Source: an uncultured Clostridium sp. (GTDB lineage Bacteria > Bacillota > Clostridia > TANB77 > CAG-508). Taken from it: a stretch of 6,125 bases of DNA. The position numbers and the translations under genes were made by a program. The stretch's first letter is position 1; every line of letters begins with the position of its first letter. Under the pieces are notes generated by a model. The model had not been told where the DNA came from and did not search any database. It saw nothing but the letters and a program-made list of their open reading frames with translations. Positions 1 to 5,997 of this stretch are shown in pieces. Location: the NCBI GenBank assembly GCA_900556695.1, contig USQA01000075.1, forward strand, positions 1 to 6,125. The letters run 5' to 3'.

Positions 1-1743
1 TCAATAGTAGAAAATAATGATTCAAAATTAAAATATTCAGATTTAATTGCTAACATTAATAATGGAAAAGTTGAATCTATAGAAATTGATTCAGACGGAA
101 CATCTGCAATGGTGCAATTAAAAGATGATAAAACTAAAAAAGAAGTTAATATACCAGATATGGAGAGTTTTATTTCTTATAGTGAAGATTTCTTAAAAGA
201 CGGAGCTTTCACATTAGAAGAAAAATCTCAATCAATATTTATTACTATATTAAGTTTATTAACACCATTTGGTTTATTAATTATTTTCTTTATTTTCTGG
301 TTCTTTATGATGGGTGGAGCAAATAATGGAAATCCAGGAAATAAAACAATGTCTTTTGGAAAGAGTAAAGCTAGAATGATGACACCAGCAGAGAAAAACA
401 AAATAACATTTGAAGATGTTGCAGGTGTTGATGAGGAAAAAGAAGAATTAGAAGAGATTGTAGAATTCTTAAAAAATCCAAAGAAATTTACAGATATGGG
501 AGCTAGAATTCCAAAAGGTGTTTTATTAGTAGGTCAACCAGGTACAGGTAAAACATTATTAGCAAAAGCAGTTGCTGGAGAAGCAGGAGTACCATTCTTT
601 ATTATAAGTGGTTCTGACTTTGTTGAAATGTTTGTTGGTGTAGGTGCTTCAAGAGTTAGAGATTTATTTGATCAGGCTAAGAAAAATGCACCATGCATTG
701 TGTTTATAGATGAAATTGATGCAGTTGGTCGTCAAAGAGGTGCAGGCCTTGGAGGAGGACATGACGAAAGAGAACAAACATTAAATCAATTATTGGTTGA
801 AATGGATGGGTTTGCAGAAAACGAAGGTGTTATAGTATTAGCAGCAACAAACAGACCAGATGTATTAGATAAAGCTTTATTAAGAGCAGGAAGATTTGAC
901 AGACAAATAGTAGTTGGAATGCCAGATGTAAAAGCAAGAGAACATATATTAGAAGTTCATTCAAGAAAGAAAAGATTATCAGATGATGTTGACTTAAAAG
1001 TAATTGCAAAAAATACATCAGGATTTGCAGGAGCAGATTTAGAAAATGTATTAAATGAAGCAGCACTTTTAGCAGCAAGAAGAAATCTAAATGAAATTGG
1101 AATGAAAGAAATAGAAGATGCCATGGTAAAAGTTACTATGGGACCTGAAAAGAAAACAAAAGTAAGAAGTGAAAAAGAAAACAGATTAGTAGCATATCAT
1201 GAAGCAGGGCATGCTGTAGTAAGTCATTACTTAGAAACACAAGATCCTGTTCATCAAATATCAATTGTACCAAGAGGAATGGCTGGTGGATATACAATGT
1301 ATAGACCAACAGAAGATAAATCATTTATGTCAAAAACAGAAATGGAAGAAAACATAGTATCACTATTAGGTGGTAGAGTTGCAGAAAGTTTAATATTAAA
1401 TGATATATCAACAGGAGCAAGTAACGATATAGAAAGAGCAACAAAAATTGCAAGAAGTATGGTTACAAAATATGGTATGAGTGATAGAATCGGAGCATTA
1501 ATGCTAGGATCAAGCCAAGAAGAAGTATTCTTAGGAAGAGATTTTGCACAAGGTAAAGAATATTCAGAAGAAACAGCAGCTGTTATAGACGAAGAAACAA
1601 AGAAAATTGTTGACACAGGGTATAACAGAGCAAAACAAATATTAACAGATAATATAGAAAAATTGCATCAAGTAGCAGGAATTTTATTAGAAAAAGAAAA
1701 AATCGAGGCAGAAGAATTCGAAGCTATATTTGGTGAAGAATAA
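1..1743 (+). CDS. ftsH: ATP-dependent zinc metalloprotease FtsH (5' end outside window)
   Basis: This is a membrane-anchored AAA+ protease that unfolds and degrades damaged membrane proteins and some regulators as a hexamer on the cytoplasmic face. The frame is open from base 1, so the Met codon at 109 is internal; 580 residues are visible, and the first transmembrane helix and true start (perhaps 30-40 residues) are missing. In window numbering, residues 1-77 are the extracytoplasmic domain (KYSDLI, NNGKVESIEI) and 79-104 the second membrane helix. The Walker A motif GQPGTGKT is at 178-185, the pore loop MFVGVG at 210-215, Walker B VFIDEID at 234-240 and the second region of homology, ending RAGRFDR, at 282-301. 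The zinc motif HEAGH is at 400-404, with the likely third ligand Asp476 in SNDIERAT. All catalytic residues are intact. Walker A has Gln where Pro is usual, and the SRH has RAGRFDR instead of RPGRFDR. The gene ends inside a palindromic repeat. The identification is certain. Confidence 0.98.
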   Translation, partial: SIVENNDSKLKYSDLIANINNGKVESIEIDSDGTSAMVQLKDDKTKKEVNIPDMESFISYSEDFLKDGAFTLEEKSQSIFITILSLLTPFGLLIIFFIFWFFMMGGANNGNPGNKTMSFGKSKARMMTPAEKNKITFEDVAGVDEEKEELEEIVEFLKNPKKFTDMGARIPKGVLLVGQPGTGKTLLAKAVAGEAGVPFFIISGSDFVEMFVGVGASRVRDLFDQAKKNAPCIVFIDEIDAVGRQRGAGLGGGHDEREQTLNQLLVEMDGFAENEGVIVLAATNRPDVLDKALLRAGRFDRQIVVGMPDVKAREHILEVHSRKKRLSDDVDLKVIAKNTSGFAGADLENVLNEAALLAARRNLNEIGMKEIEDAMVKVTMGPEKKTKVRSEKENRLVAYHEAGHAVVSHYLETQDPVHQISIVPRGMAGGYTMYRPTEDKSFMSKTEMEENIVSLLGGRVAESLILNDISTGASNDIERATKIARSMVTKYGMSDRIGALMLGSSQEEVFLGRDFAQGKEYSEETAAVIDEETKKIVDTGYNRAKQILTDNIEKLHQVAGILLEKEKIEAEEFEAIFGEE

Positions 1744-1811
1744 AATTGCCATCAGGGACGGACCTTTTTGTCAAAAAGTTGCCAAAAAGGTCCGTCCCCA
1801 ATGGCAATTTT
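1742..1811. repeat. 70-bp dimeric palindromic repeat, copy 1 (inverted arrangement)
   Basis: Two 29-bp units, 1746-1774 and 1779-1807, are separated by AAAG and flanked by AAAA (1742-1745) and TTTT (1808-1811). The second unit is inverted relative to the first, so the element folds into a hairpin: 1742-1752 pairs with 1801-1811, and 1755-1769 pairs with 1784-1798, with only two mismatched positions between them and a 14-nt loop. Each unit has TTGCCA/TGGCAA-like ends around a GGGACGGACC core. A related copy lies at 5996-6065. G-rich GGGGACGG-type palindromes of this kind recur in clostridial genomes and resemble REP elements mobilised by Y1 (RAYT) transposases; that link is my inference, and no transposase is present here. 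Its position right after ftsH means it may also act as a terminator, although the T-run is only four bases. Confidence 0.9.
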
Positions 1812-1820
1812 AAAAAAATA

Positions 1821-1849
1821 TTGAATTTTTTACTTTTTTAGTATAAAAT
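1821..1849 (+). promoter_or_regulatory. Possible sigma-A promoter for the J-domain gene
   Basis: TTGAAT (1821-1826) lies 17 bp upstream of TAAAAT (1844-1849), a reasonable housekeeping -35/-10 pair. Transcription would start near 1856 and give a leader of roughly 34 nt. The overlapping TATAAA at 1842-1847 is an alternative -10 but leaves only a 15-bp spacer. In such AT-rich DNA, chance matches are common. Confidence 0.5.
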
Positions 1850-1889
1850 CAAGATAATCAAAAGAGAAAGGTTTTTATTGGTGTAGTTA

Positions 1890-2510
1890 ATGAAGAATTA
1901 TTATGAAATATTAGAAGTTAATGAGCATGCTTCACAAGAGATTATAGAAAAAGCATATAAAATATTAGTAAAAAAGTATCATCCAGATTTATATACAGGA
2001 GAAGAAAGCATATATGCTGAGCAAAAAGTTAGAGAACTTAATGAGGCTTATCAAGTATTATCAGATGATTTTTTGAAATCACAATATGATTTGGAATTAA
2101 AAAAGACCAAAGATGAAAATCGTTATGAATTTCAATACGGAACTAATAATAGAACAGAAAATAAAAGAACTACTAGCAGAAATGATATGGAAAAAAATGA
2201 AAATTCTAGTAAGTCAGCCATGAATTTTAAATGGAAAAATAAAGAAAATGGTTCTAAAAATAAAAACAATGTTGGTACAATTGGAAGTATGGTAGGGCTT
2301 TTAAAAGAATTGATAAAAGTTGTGCCACATAAAGGAGAGCTAAAGAGAGAAAAATCAAAAGAAGAGTCAAAATTGGATTTAGTTGCTTTTGGTTTAACTA
2401 TAGTGTGTCTTATAATAATTGGAATTATTCTATGGTTTGTTCCATGTACTAATGGATGGATGAGACAATTGATATTTGAAAATCCATTATTTAGCTGGAT
2501 ATGGCGATAA
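1890..2510 (+). CDS. Membrane-anchored J-domain (DnaJ-like) co-chaperone
   Basis: The product has 206 residues. Residues 1-70 form a J domain: it opens with the typical MKNYYEILEV, carries the HPD motif at 31-33 that stimulates Hsp70 (DnaK) ATPase, and ends with the LNEAYQVLSD helix and QYDL. Residues 71-160 are a highly charged, Asn/Lys/Glu-rich linker with no Gly/Phe region and no zinc-finger cysteines. Residues 162-185 form one hydrophobic membrane helix, followed by a short Trp-rich tail. This is a type III (class C) J-protein, not DnaJ itself. With one C-terminal helix it probably places the J domain in the cytoplasm at the membrane, where it could recruit DnaK; the client is unknown. 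The start is fixed because an in-frame TAG lies at 1884-1886. The ribosome-binding site is weak: only GGTG at 1880-1883 is well placed. No terminator follows, so transcription may run into rpsU. Confidence 0.9.
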   Translation: MKNYYEILEVNEHASQEIIEKAYKILVKKYHPDLYTGEESIYAEQKVRELNEAYQVLSDDFLKSQYDLELKKTKDENRYEFQYGTNNRTENKRTTSRNDMEKNENSSKSAMNFKWKNKENGSKNKNNVGTIGSMVGLLKELIKVVPHKGELKREKSKEESKLDLVAFGLTIVCLIIIGIILWFVPCTNGWMRQLIFENPLFSWIWR

Positions 2511-2534
2511 TTAGATATGTTAAAAGATTACCTA

Positions 2535-2563
2535 TTGACAAGTACAACGCTTTAATGTATAAT
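2535..2563 (+). promoter_or_regulatory. Consensus sigma-A promoter for rpsU
   Basis: A perfect TTGACA (2535-2540) and a perfect TATAAT (2558-2563) are separated by the ideal 17 bp. This is the strongest promoter in the window and fits a highly expressed ribosomal protein gene. The predicted start near 2570 gives a leader of about 54 nt before the S21 start codon. Confidence 0.9.
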
Positions 2564-2584
2564 TAATACGTTAAAAAAGTCATC

Positions 2585-2604
2585 CCACATACAGTTAGTA
2601 TGGG
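2585..2604 (+). other. Leader hairpin just upstream of the rpsU ribosome-binding site
   Basis: Bases 2585-2592 can pair with 2598-2604 (CC, CATAC-type strand against GTATGGG) with one bulged A at 2587 and a five-base AGTTA loop. The stem ends four bases before the AAGGAGGGA ribosome-binding site. It could influence translation initiation or be an S21 autoregulatory leader, but I cannot match it to a named family, and a seven-pair stem may be chance. Confidence 0.35.
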
Positions 2605-2608
2605 CCGG

Positions 2609-2617
2609 AAGGAGGGA
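2609..2617 (+). promoter_or_regulatory. Strong ribosome-binding site that sets the rpsU start
   Basis: AAGGAGGGA lies six bases before the ATG at 2624. It falls inside the longer open frame that begins at 2600, showing that the upstream ATG at 2600 is not the start. Confidence 0.9.
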
Positions 2618-2623
2618 AATCAA

Positions 2624-2794
2624 ATGTCAGAGATAAGAGTTAATAATGGTAATATAGAAGATGCCTTAAGAAAATTTAAAAGACAATGCGCTAGAGATCA
2701 AGTTATACAAGAAGTACGTAAAAGAGAACATTATGAAAAACCTAGTGTAAGGAGAAAGAAAAAATCAGAGGCAGCAAGAAAAAGAAAATTTTAA
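2624..2794 (+). CDS. rpsU: 30S ribosomal protein S21 (bS21)
   Basis: This is a small, very basic 56-residue protein of the 30S ribosomal subunit, located near the 3' end of 16S rRNA and important for translation initiation. Diagnostic segments are MSEIRV at the N-terminus, LRKFKRQCAR (15-24), the VRKREHYEKPS stretch (31-41) and the Arg/Lys-rich tail KKKSEAARKRKF. The length is normal for Clostridia and the protein is complete. The start at 2624 is chosen because it follows a strong ribosome-binding site and gives the family's conserved N-terminus; the in-frame ATG at 2600 would add eight residues encoded by the ribosome-binding site itself. The gene has its own consensus promoter and its own terminator, so it is mainly a single-gene unit. 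In many Firmicutes rpsU is followed by yqeY; that partner is absent here. Confidence 0.98.
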   Translation: MSEIRVNNGNIEDALRKFKRQCARDQVIQEVRKREHYEKPSVRRKKKSEAARKRKF

Positions 2795-2802
2795 TATTGT
2801 AG

Positions 2803-2847
2803 AAAAAGTGAAAGTTAAAGGGAAAACTCATTTAACTTTCACTTTTT
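2803..2847 (+). terminator. Intrinsic terminator after rpsU
   Basis: A perfect 17-bp stem (2803-2819 with 2831-2847) closes an 11-base loop. The ascending arm starts with five A and the descending arm ends in five T, followed by GATTTTTATG. The A-run/T-run symmetry means it could terminate transcription from either side. It begins eight bases after the rpsU stop codon. Confidence 0.9.
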
Positions 2848-2866
2848 GATTTTTATGAATTATAAT
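2838..2866 (+). promoter_or_regulatory. Possible promoter for the M16 peptidase pair
   Basis: TTCACT (2838-2843) and a perfect TATAAT (2861-2866) are 17 bp apart. The -35 lies within the descending arm of the rpsU terminator. Start near 2873 would give a leader of about 150 nt. The remaining DNA to 3022 is almost pure A/T with several other TATAAT-like strings (for example 2902-2907, which lacks a -35), so the exact promoter is uncertain. I see no gene or clear structure in 2867-3010. Confidence 0.4.
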
Positions 2867-3022
2867 GTAAAAATTAATAGATAAAAATGTTATATATATA
2901 ATATAATGCAAAAATAAATAAATGCATATAAAATTTAAATATAAATGAAAAAATATGGAAAATATTAATTAAAAATGATATTATTGTAAATAATAAATAA
3001 AAATACTTTAAGGAGGATAAAT

Positions 3023-4294
3023 ATGAATTGCAAAGAAACTGAAATAAAAAAAGGAATAAAAATGCATTGCATAAAGACAGATAAATTTAAAACAAATTTA
3101 ATTGCGGTATTTTTAACAACAAAATTAAACAGAGAAAATGTAACAAAAAATGCACTAGTATCAACTGTTTTAAGAAGAGGATCTAAAAACATGCAAACAC
3201 AAGAAGATATTAGTAAGCAAATGGAAGAAATGTATGGAGCGAGTTTTGATTGTGGATTAGATAAAACAGGTGATAATCAGGTTTTAAAATTTTATATTGA
3301 GGTTTTAAATGATAATTTTTTACCAAGAACAAATGAGGATTTGTTAGAAAGTGCGGTAAAAAATATGTTAGAGATTGTTTTTGATCCATATACTGAAAAT
3401 GAAAGCTTTAAAGAAGAATATGTTGAACAAGAAAAGAATAACATACAAAAAATAATAGAGGGAAAAATAGATAATAAAGCTAGATATGCATTAGATAGAT
3501 GTATAGAAGAAATGTATAAAAATCAACCATTTGGATTATATAAATTTGGATATATAGAAGATTTAAAAGATTTAAATGGAAAAAATCTATATGAATATTA
3601 TAAAAAATTAATTGATGAATGTAAAATTGATATATTTGTATCTGGAAATATAGATGATGAAATAGAAAAGAAGATTAGTGAAAATGAAAATATCCAAAAA
3701 TTAGTAAGTAGAGAAGCAAACTATGTACAACCTATGATTGCTAATAAAGAAATTAAAGATAAAGAAAATATAGTTACAGAATCTATGGAAGTAACACAAG
3801 GAAAATTAGTATTAGGGCTAGATGTGGATATAGATAAAGAGGATTTAAAATATGATACTTTAATTTACAATAGTTTATTAGGAGGAACAGCAACATCAAA
3901 AATGTTCCAAAATGTAAGAGAAAAGGCACGTTTAGCATATGTAGCTAGTTCAAGTTACTTACGCAATAAAAATAATATATTTATAAACTGTGGAATTGAT
4001 ATACCAAATTATGAAAAGGCATTAGAGTTGATAAGAGAGCAAATAGAAGATATGAAAAAAGGAGATTTTACAGAAGAAGAAATTCAAAATGCTAAAAAAG
4101 GAATAATAGCTACTATAAAAACAATTCAAGATGAGCAAGATACAGAAGTAAGTTACTATTTTGGACAAGAATTATCTAATCAAAAAGTATCAGTTAAAGA
4201 ATATATTGAAAAGATTGAAAAAGTTAATAAAAAGAACATCATAGACATTGCAAATAAAATTACAATAAATACAATATATTTTTTGAAAGATTAA
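3023..4294 (+). CDS. M16 peptidase-like protein, YmfF type (zinc site absent)
   Basis: The product has 423 residues and belongs to the pitrilysin/M16B superfamily, resembling Bacillus YmfF (labelled in databases as EF-P 5-aminopentanol modification-associated). Residues 1-205 form the first M16 domain: GIKMHCIKTDKFKTN, a leucine-rich segment at 44-50, and the hallmark YGASF at 71-75. Residues 215-423 form the second, with LLGG at 285-288 and NVREKARLAY at 297-306. The zinc motif HxxEH is absent: the region where it should lie (about 44-60) reads VSTVLRRGSK, so this subunit should not be catalytic. The R/Y pair of the C-terminal domain (Arg299, Tyr306), which in heterodimeric M16B enzymes comes from the non-zinc subunit and helps bind substrate, is present. 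No signal peptide is visible, so it is likely cytoplasmic. AGGAGG at 3011-3016 sets the start. The next gene, 33 bases downstream, encodes the probable catalytic partner. Confidence 0.9.
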   Translation: MNCKETEIKKGIKMHCIKTDKFKTNLIAVFLTTKLNRENVTKNALVSTVLRRGSKNMQTQEDISKQMEEMYGASFDCGLDKTGDNQVLKFYIEVLNDNFLPRTNEDLLESAVKNMLEIVFDPYTENESFKEEYVEQEKNNIQKIIEGKIDNKARYALDRCIEEMYKNQPFGLYKFGYIEDLKDLNGKNLYEYYKKLIDECKIDIFVSGNIDDEIEKKISENENIQKLVSREANYVQPMIANKEIKDKENIVTESMEVTQGKLVLGLDVDIDKEDLKYDTLIYNSLLGGTATSKMFQNVREKARLAYVASSSYLRNKNNIFINCGIDIPNYEKALELIREQIEDMKKGDFTEEEIQNAKKGIIATIKTIQDEQDTEVSYYFGQELSNQKVSVKEYIEKIEKVNKKNIIDIANKITINTIYFLKD

Positions 4295-4327
4295 TAAAAA
4301 ATCCAGAATAGATATTAGGAGGAAAAA

Positions 4328-5614
4328 ATGCAAGTTATTGAAAATTTAAAAGTTAAAGAAAAGTTATATAAAGAAAAATTAGATAATGGTTTAACTGTAA
4401 TGATAATTCCTAAAAAAGGAATTCAAAAAAAATATATTATATGGGGAACAAATTATGGCTCAAATGATAGCGTGTTTGTAGTTCCAGGAGAAAATGAAGC
4501 AACTACAGTACCAAATGGAGTGGCACATTTTTTGGAACATAAATTATTTGAACAAGAAAATGGAACAAATAGTTTAGATACATTAACATCTATAGGTGTA
4601 GAGGCAAATGCATATACAACAAATGATCATACAGCTTATTTGTATGAATGTACAGATAATTTTTATGAAGCTTTGGATGAATTTATGGATTATGTTCAAC
4701 ATCCATATTTTACAGATGAAAATGTTGAAAAAGAAAAAGGAATAATTGGTCAAGAAATCATGATGTATGATGACTATCCTGATTGGAGAGTATACTTAAA
4801 TGCAATGAATGCAATGTATCACAATAATCCGATAAAAATTGATATAACAGGAACAATAGAAACAATAAGCAAGATAGATAAAGAGATATTATATAAATGT
4901 TATAATACATTTTATAATCCATCTAATATGGTATTAGTTGTGTCTGGAGATTTTGAACCTGAAAAAATATTAGAAGAAATTAAAAAAAGATTAATAGATA
5001 AAAAATCTAATGGAGAAATAAAAAGAATTTATCCTGATGAACCAGAAAATATTGTGCAAGAAAAAATAGAGCAAAAGTTAGAAGTTAGTCAACCTGTGTA
5101 TGCAATAGGTATAAAAGACAAAGTAATTAACTGCTCATCTGACAATGTAAATGAAATAGTAAAAAAACATATAGCAATTGAAATATTACTAAACTTAATA
5201 ATAGGAAGAAGTTCAGAATTATATAAAAAATTATATAATGAGGGAATTATATATACACAACCAAGTCTAGATTATGAATTTGGAAAAACATATGCACATG
5301 TGTTAATAACAGGTCAATCAAATAATCCAGAAAAGGTATATGAAGAATTTAAAAAAGAAATATCAAAAATGAAGGAAAATGGTGTAAATAAGGAAGATGC
5401 TGAAAGAATCAAAAAAATGATATATGGAGGATATATAAAAGAATACGACGACGTAGTAGATATATCAAGAATGTTTTTAGCAGATTATTTCAAAGGAATT
5501 AACAGTTTTGACTATTTAGATGAAATAGAGGGAATAAATGTAGAATGTTTAGATCAAATGTTAAACAATGTATTTAAAGAAGAAAAAATGGTGATTTCTA
5601 TTGTGAAAAATTAA
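4328..5614 (+). CDS. M16 zinc metallopeptidase, YmfH type (catalytic subunit)
   Basis: The product has 428 residues and is an M16B metalloprotease related to Bacillus YmfH. The inverted zinc motif HFLEH is at 67-71 (His67 and His71 bind zinc, Glu70 is the base). ANAYT is at 93-97, and EKGIIGQE at 136-143 supplies the conserved downstream glutamates seven residues apart, Glu143 being the likely third ligand. The second M16 domain covers roughly 205-420. Its equivalent of the R/Y region reads KLYNEGIIY (301-309), with no Arg at the usual place. The enzyme is thus predicted to work as a heterodimer with the upstream subunit, cutting peptides in the cytoplasm. Substrate is unknown: the family is linked by genome context to EF-P modification in Bacillus, and related pairs process ribosomally made peptides. 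AGGAGG (4317-4322) lies five bases before the ATG. There is no signal peptide. The gene ends in a clear terminator. Confidence 0.93.
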   Translation: MQVIENLKVKEKLYKEKLDNGLTVMIIPKKGIQKKYIIWGTNYGSNDSVFVVPGENEATTVPNGVAHFLEHKLFEQENGTNSLDTLTSIGVEANAYTTNDHTAYLYECTDNFYEALDEFMDYVQHPYFTDENVEKEKGIIGQEIMMYDDYPDWRVYLNAMNAMYHNNPIKIDITGTIETISKIDKEILYKCYNTFYNPSNMVLVVSGDFEPEKILEEIKKRLIDKKSNGEIKRIYPDEPENIVQEKIEQKLEVSQPVYAIGIKDKVINCSSDNVNEIVKKHIAIEILLNLIIGRSSELYKKLYNEGIIYTQPSLDYEFGKTYAHVLITGQSNNPEKVYEEFKKEISKMKENGVNKEDAERIKKMIYGGYIKEYDDVVDISRMFLADYFKGINSFDYLDEIEGINVECLDQMLNNVFKEEKMVISIVKN

Positions 5615-5651
5615 GGAAAAATGTATAAAATAGAAAAAATAAAAAATGTTA

Positions 5652-5694
5652 AAAAAACAGTATTATTAAAACAAAAAAAATAATACTGTTTTTT
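5652..5694 (+). terminator. Intrinsic terminator of the M16 operon
   Basis: A perfect 16-bp stem (5652-5667 with 5679-5694) surrounds an 11-base A-rich loop. The stem contains ACAGTATTATT and finishes in six T. It lies 37 bases after the stop codon of the YmfH-type gene. The six-A start of the left arm makes it potentially bidirectional. Confidence 0.88.
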
Positions 5695-5704
5695 GTTGTC
5701 TTCA

Positions 5705-5734
5705 CATGTCAAAAAATATCGAAAACTGTCACGC
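5705..5734 (+). promoter_or_regulatory. Possible tandem Spo0A-box array
   Basis: Three 10-bp direct repeats run head to tail: CATGTCAAAA (5705), AATATCGAAA (5715) and ACTGTCACGC (5725). Compared with the Spo0A box TTTGTCRAA, they match at 7, 6 and 5 of 9 positions. Spo0A dimers are known to bind tandem boxes at 10-bp spacing. The array sits about 70-98 bp upstream of the predicted transcription start of a Spo0E-like gene, so autoregulation through Spo0A is plausible. The matches are imperfect in AT-rich DNA, so this is a hypothesis. Confidence 0.35.
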
Positions 5735-5767
5735 GAAAGTTTGCAAAAAGCATTGAAAATACTTGAC

Positions 5768-5796
5768 TTGAAGCATGCTGTATGTTAATTTATAAA
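5768..5796 (+). promoter_or_regulatory. Likely promoter of the Spo0E-like gene
   Basis: TTGAAG (5768-5773), 17 bp, then TATAAA (5791-5796) matches 9 of 12 consensus positions of a sigma-A promoter. Start near 5803 would give a leader of about 32 nt containing the ribosome-binding site. TTGACT at 5763 is a better -35 by sequence, but has no good -10 at the right distance. The 8-bp palindrome AGCATGCT (5772-5779) lies in the spacer and could be an operator. Confidence 0.5.
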
Positions 5797-5821
5797 TATA
5801 CAAAAGAAAATAATAATAGAA

Positions 5822-5829
5822 AAGGAGAG
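5822..5829 (+). promoter_or_regulatory. Ribosome-binding site that sets the Spo0E-like start
   Basis: AAGGAGAG lies six bases before the ATG at 5836. An in-frame ATG at 5782 has no such site and would lie upstream of the predicted -10 element, so 5836 is the start. Confidence 0.85.
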
Positions 5830-5835
5830 ATTTAT

Positions 5836-5997
5836 ATGTTAAATGATGAAATTTGTAAATTAAGAGATAAATTAAATAAAAGCATAGAACAAGGTGAAGA
5901 CTATGCAATAACTTATAAATTAAGTATAGAGTTAGATGAATTAATAACAAAATATTATAAAGATAGAAAAAAACAGAATTTTATAGTTTTAGAGTAA
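5836..5997 (+). CDS. Spo0E-like aspartyl-phosphate phosphatase
   Basis: This is a 53-residue protein of the Spo0E family, small helical-hairpin phosphatases that remove phosphate from Spo0A~P and so restrain entry into sporulation. The first helix (about 3-18, NDEICKLRDKLNKSI) and the second (about 24-44) are joined by a short GED turn. The signature SxELDxLI appears as SIELDELI at 30-37, followed by TKYYKDRKK. The family's conserved Asp is Asp34. Length is within the usual 45-90 residues. The gene stands alone between a terminator upstream and a repeat downstream, with its own promoter. Possible Spo0A boxes upstream suggest feedback control. The stop codon overlaps the first bases of the downstream repeat. 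Family assignment is firm; the target could be Spo0A or another response regulator. Confidence 0.85.
   Translation: MLNDEICKLRDKLNKSIEQGEDYAITYKLSIELDELITKYYKDRKKQNFIVLE

Noticed and set aside
830..1616. Minus-strand open frames inside ftsH (830-1078, 1136-1324, 1254-1616)
   Set aside because: They are antisense to a strongly conserved gene, with Leu/Ile-rich low-complexity translations expected from AT-rich coding DNA and no sign of a real protein family.
109..1743. Start of ftsH at the ATG at 109
   Set aside because: The same frame is open back to base 1 and encodes recognisable FtsH extracytoplasmic sequence (KYSDLI, NGKVESIEI). No ribosome-binding site precedes 109.
2965..3192. Minus-strand frame over the start of the first M16 gene
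   Set aside because: It is hydrophobic and Phe/Ile-rich, antisense to a recognised gene, and continues into an AT-rich spacer; no family resemblance.
5782..5835. N-terminal extension of the Spo0E-like protein to the ATG at 5782
   Set aside because: It would translate through the predicted -10 element and the ribosome-binding site (KGEIYM); the AAGGAGAG at 5822 clearly serves the ATG at 5836.
5729..5950. Minus-strand frame antisense to the Spo0E-like gene
   Set aside because: Leu/Tyr-rich composition is typical of an antisense shadow, and the + strand has the family signature and a ribosome-binding site.
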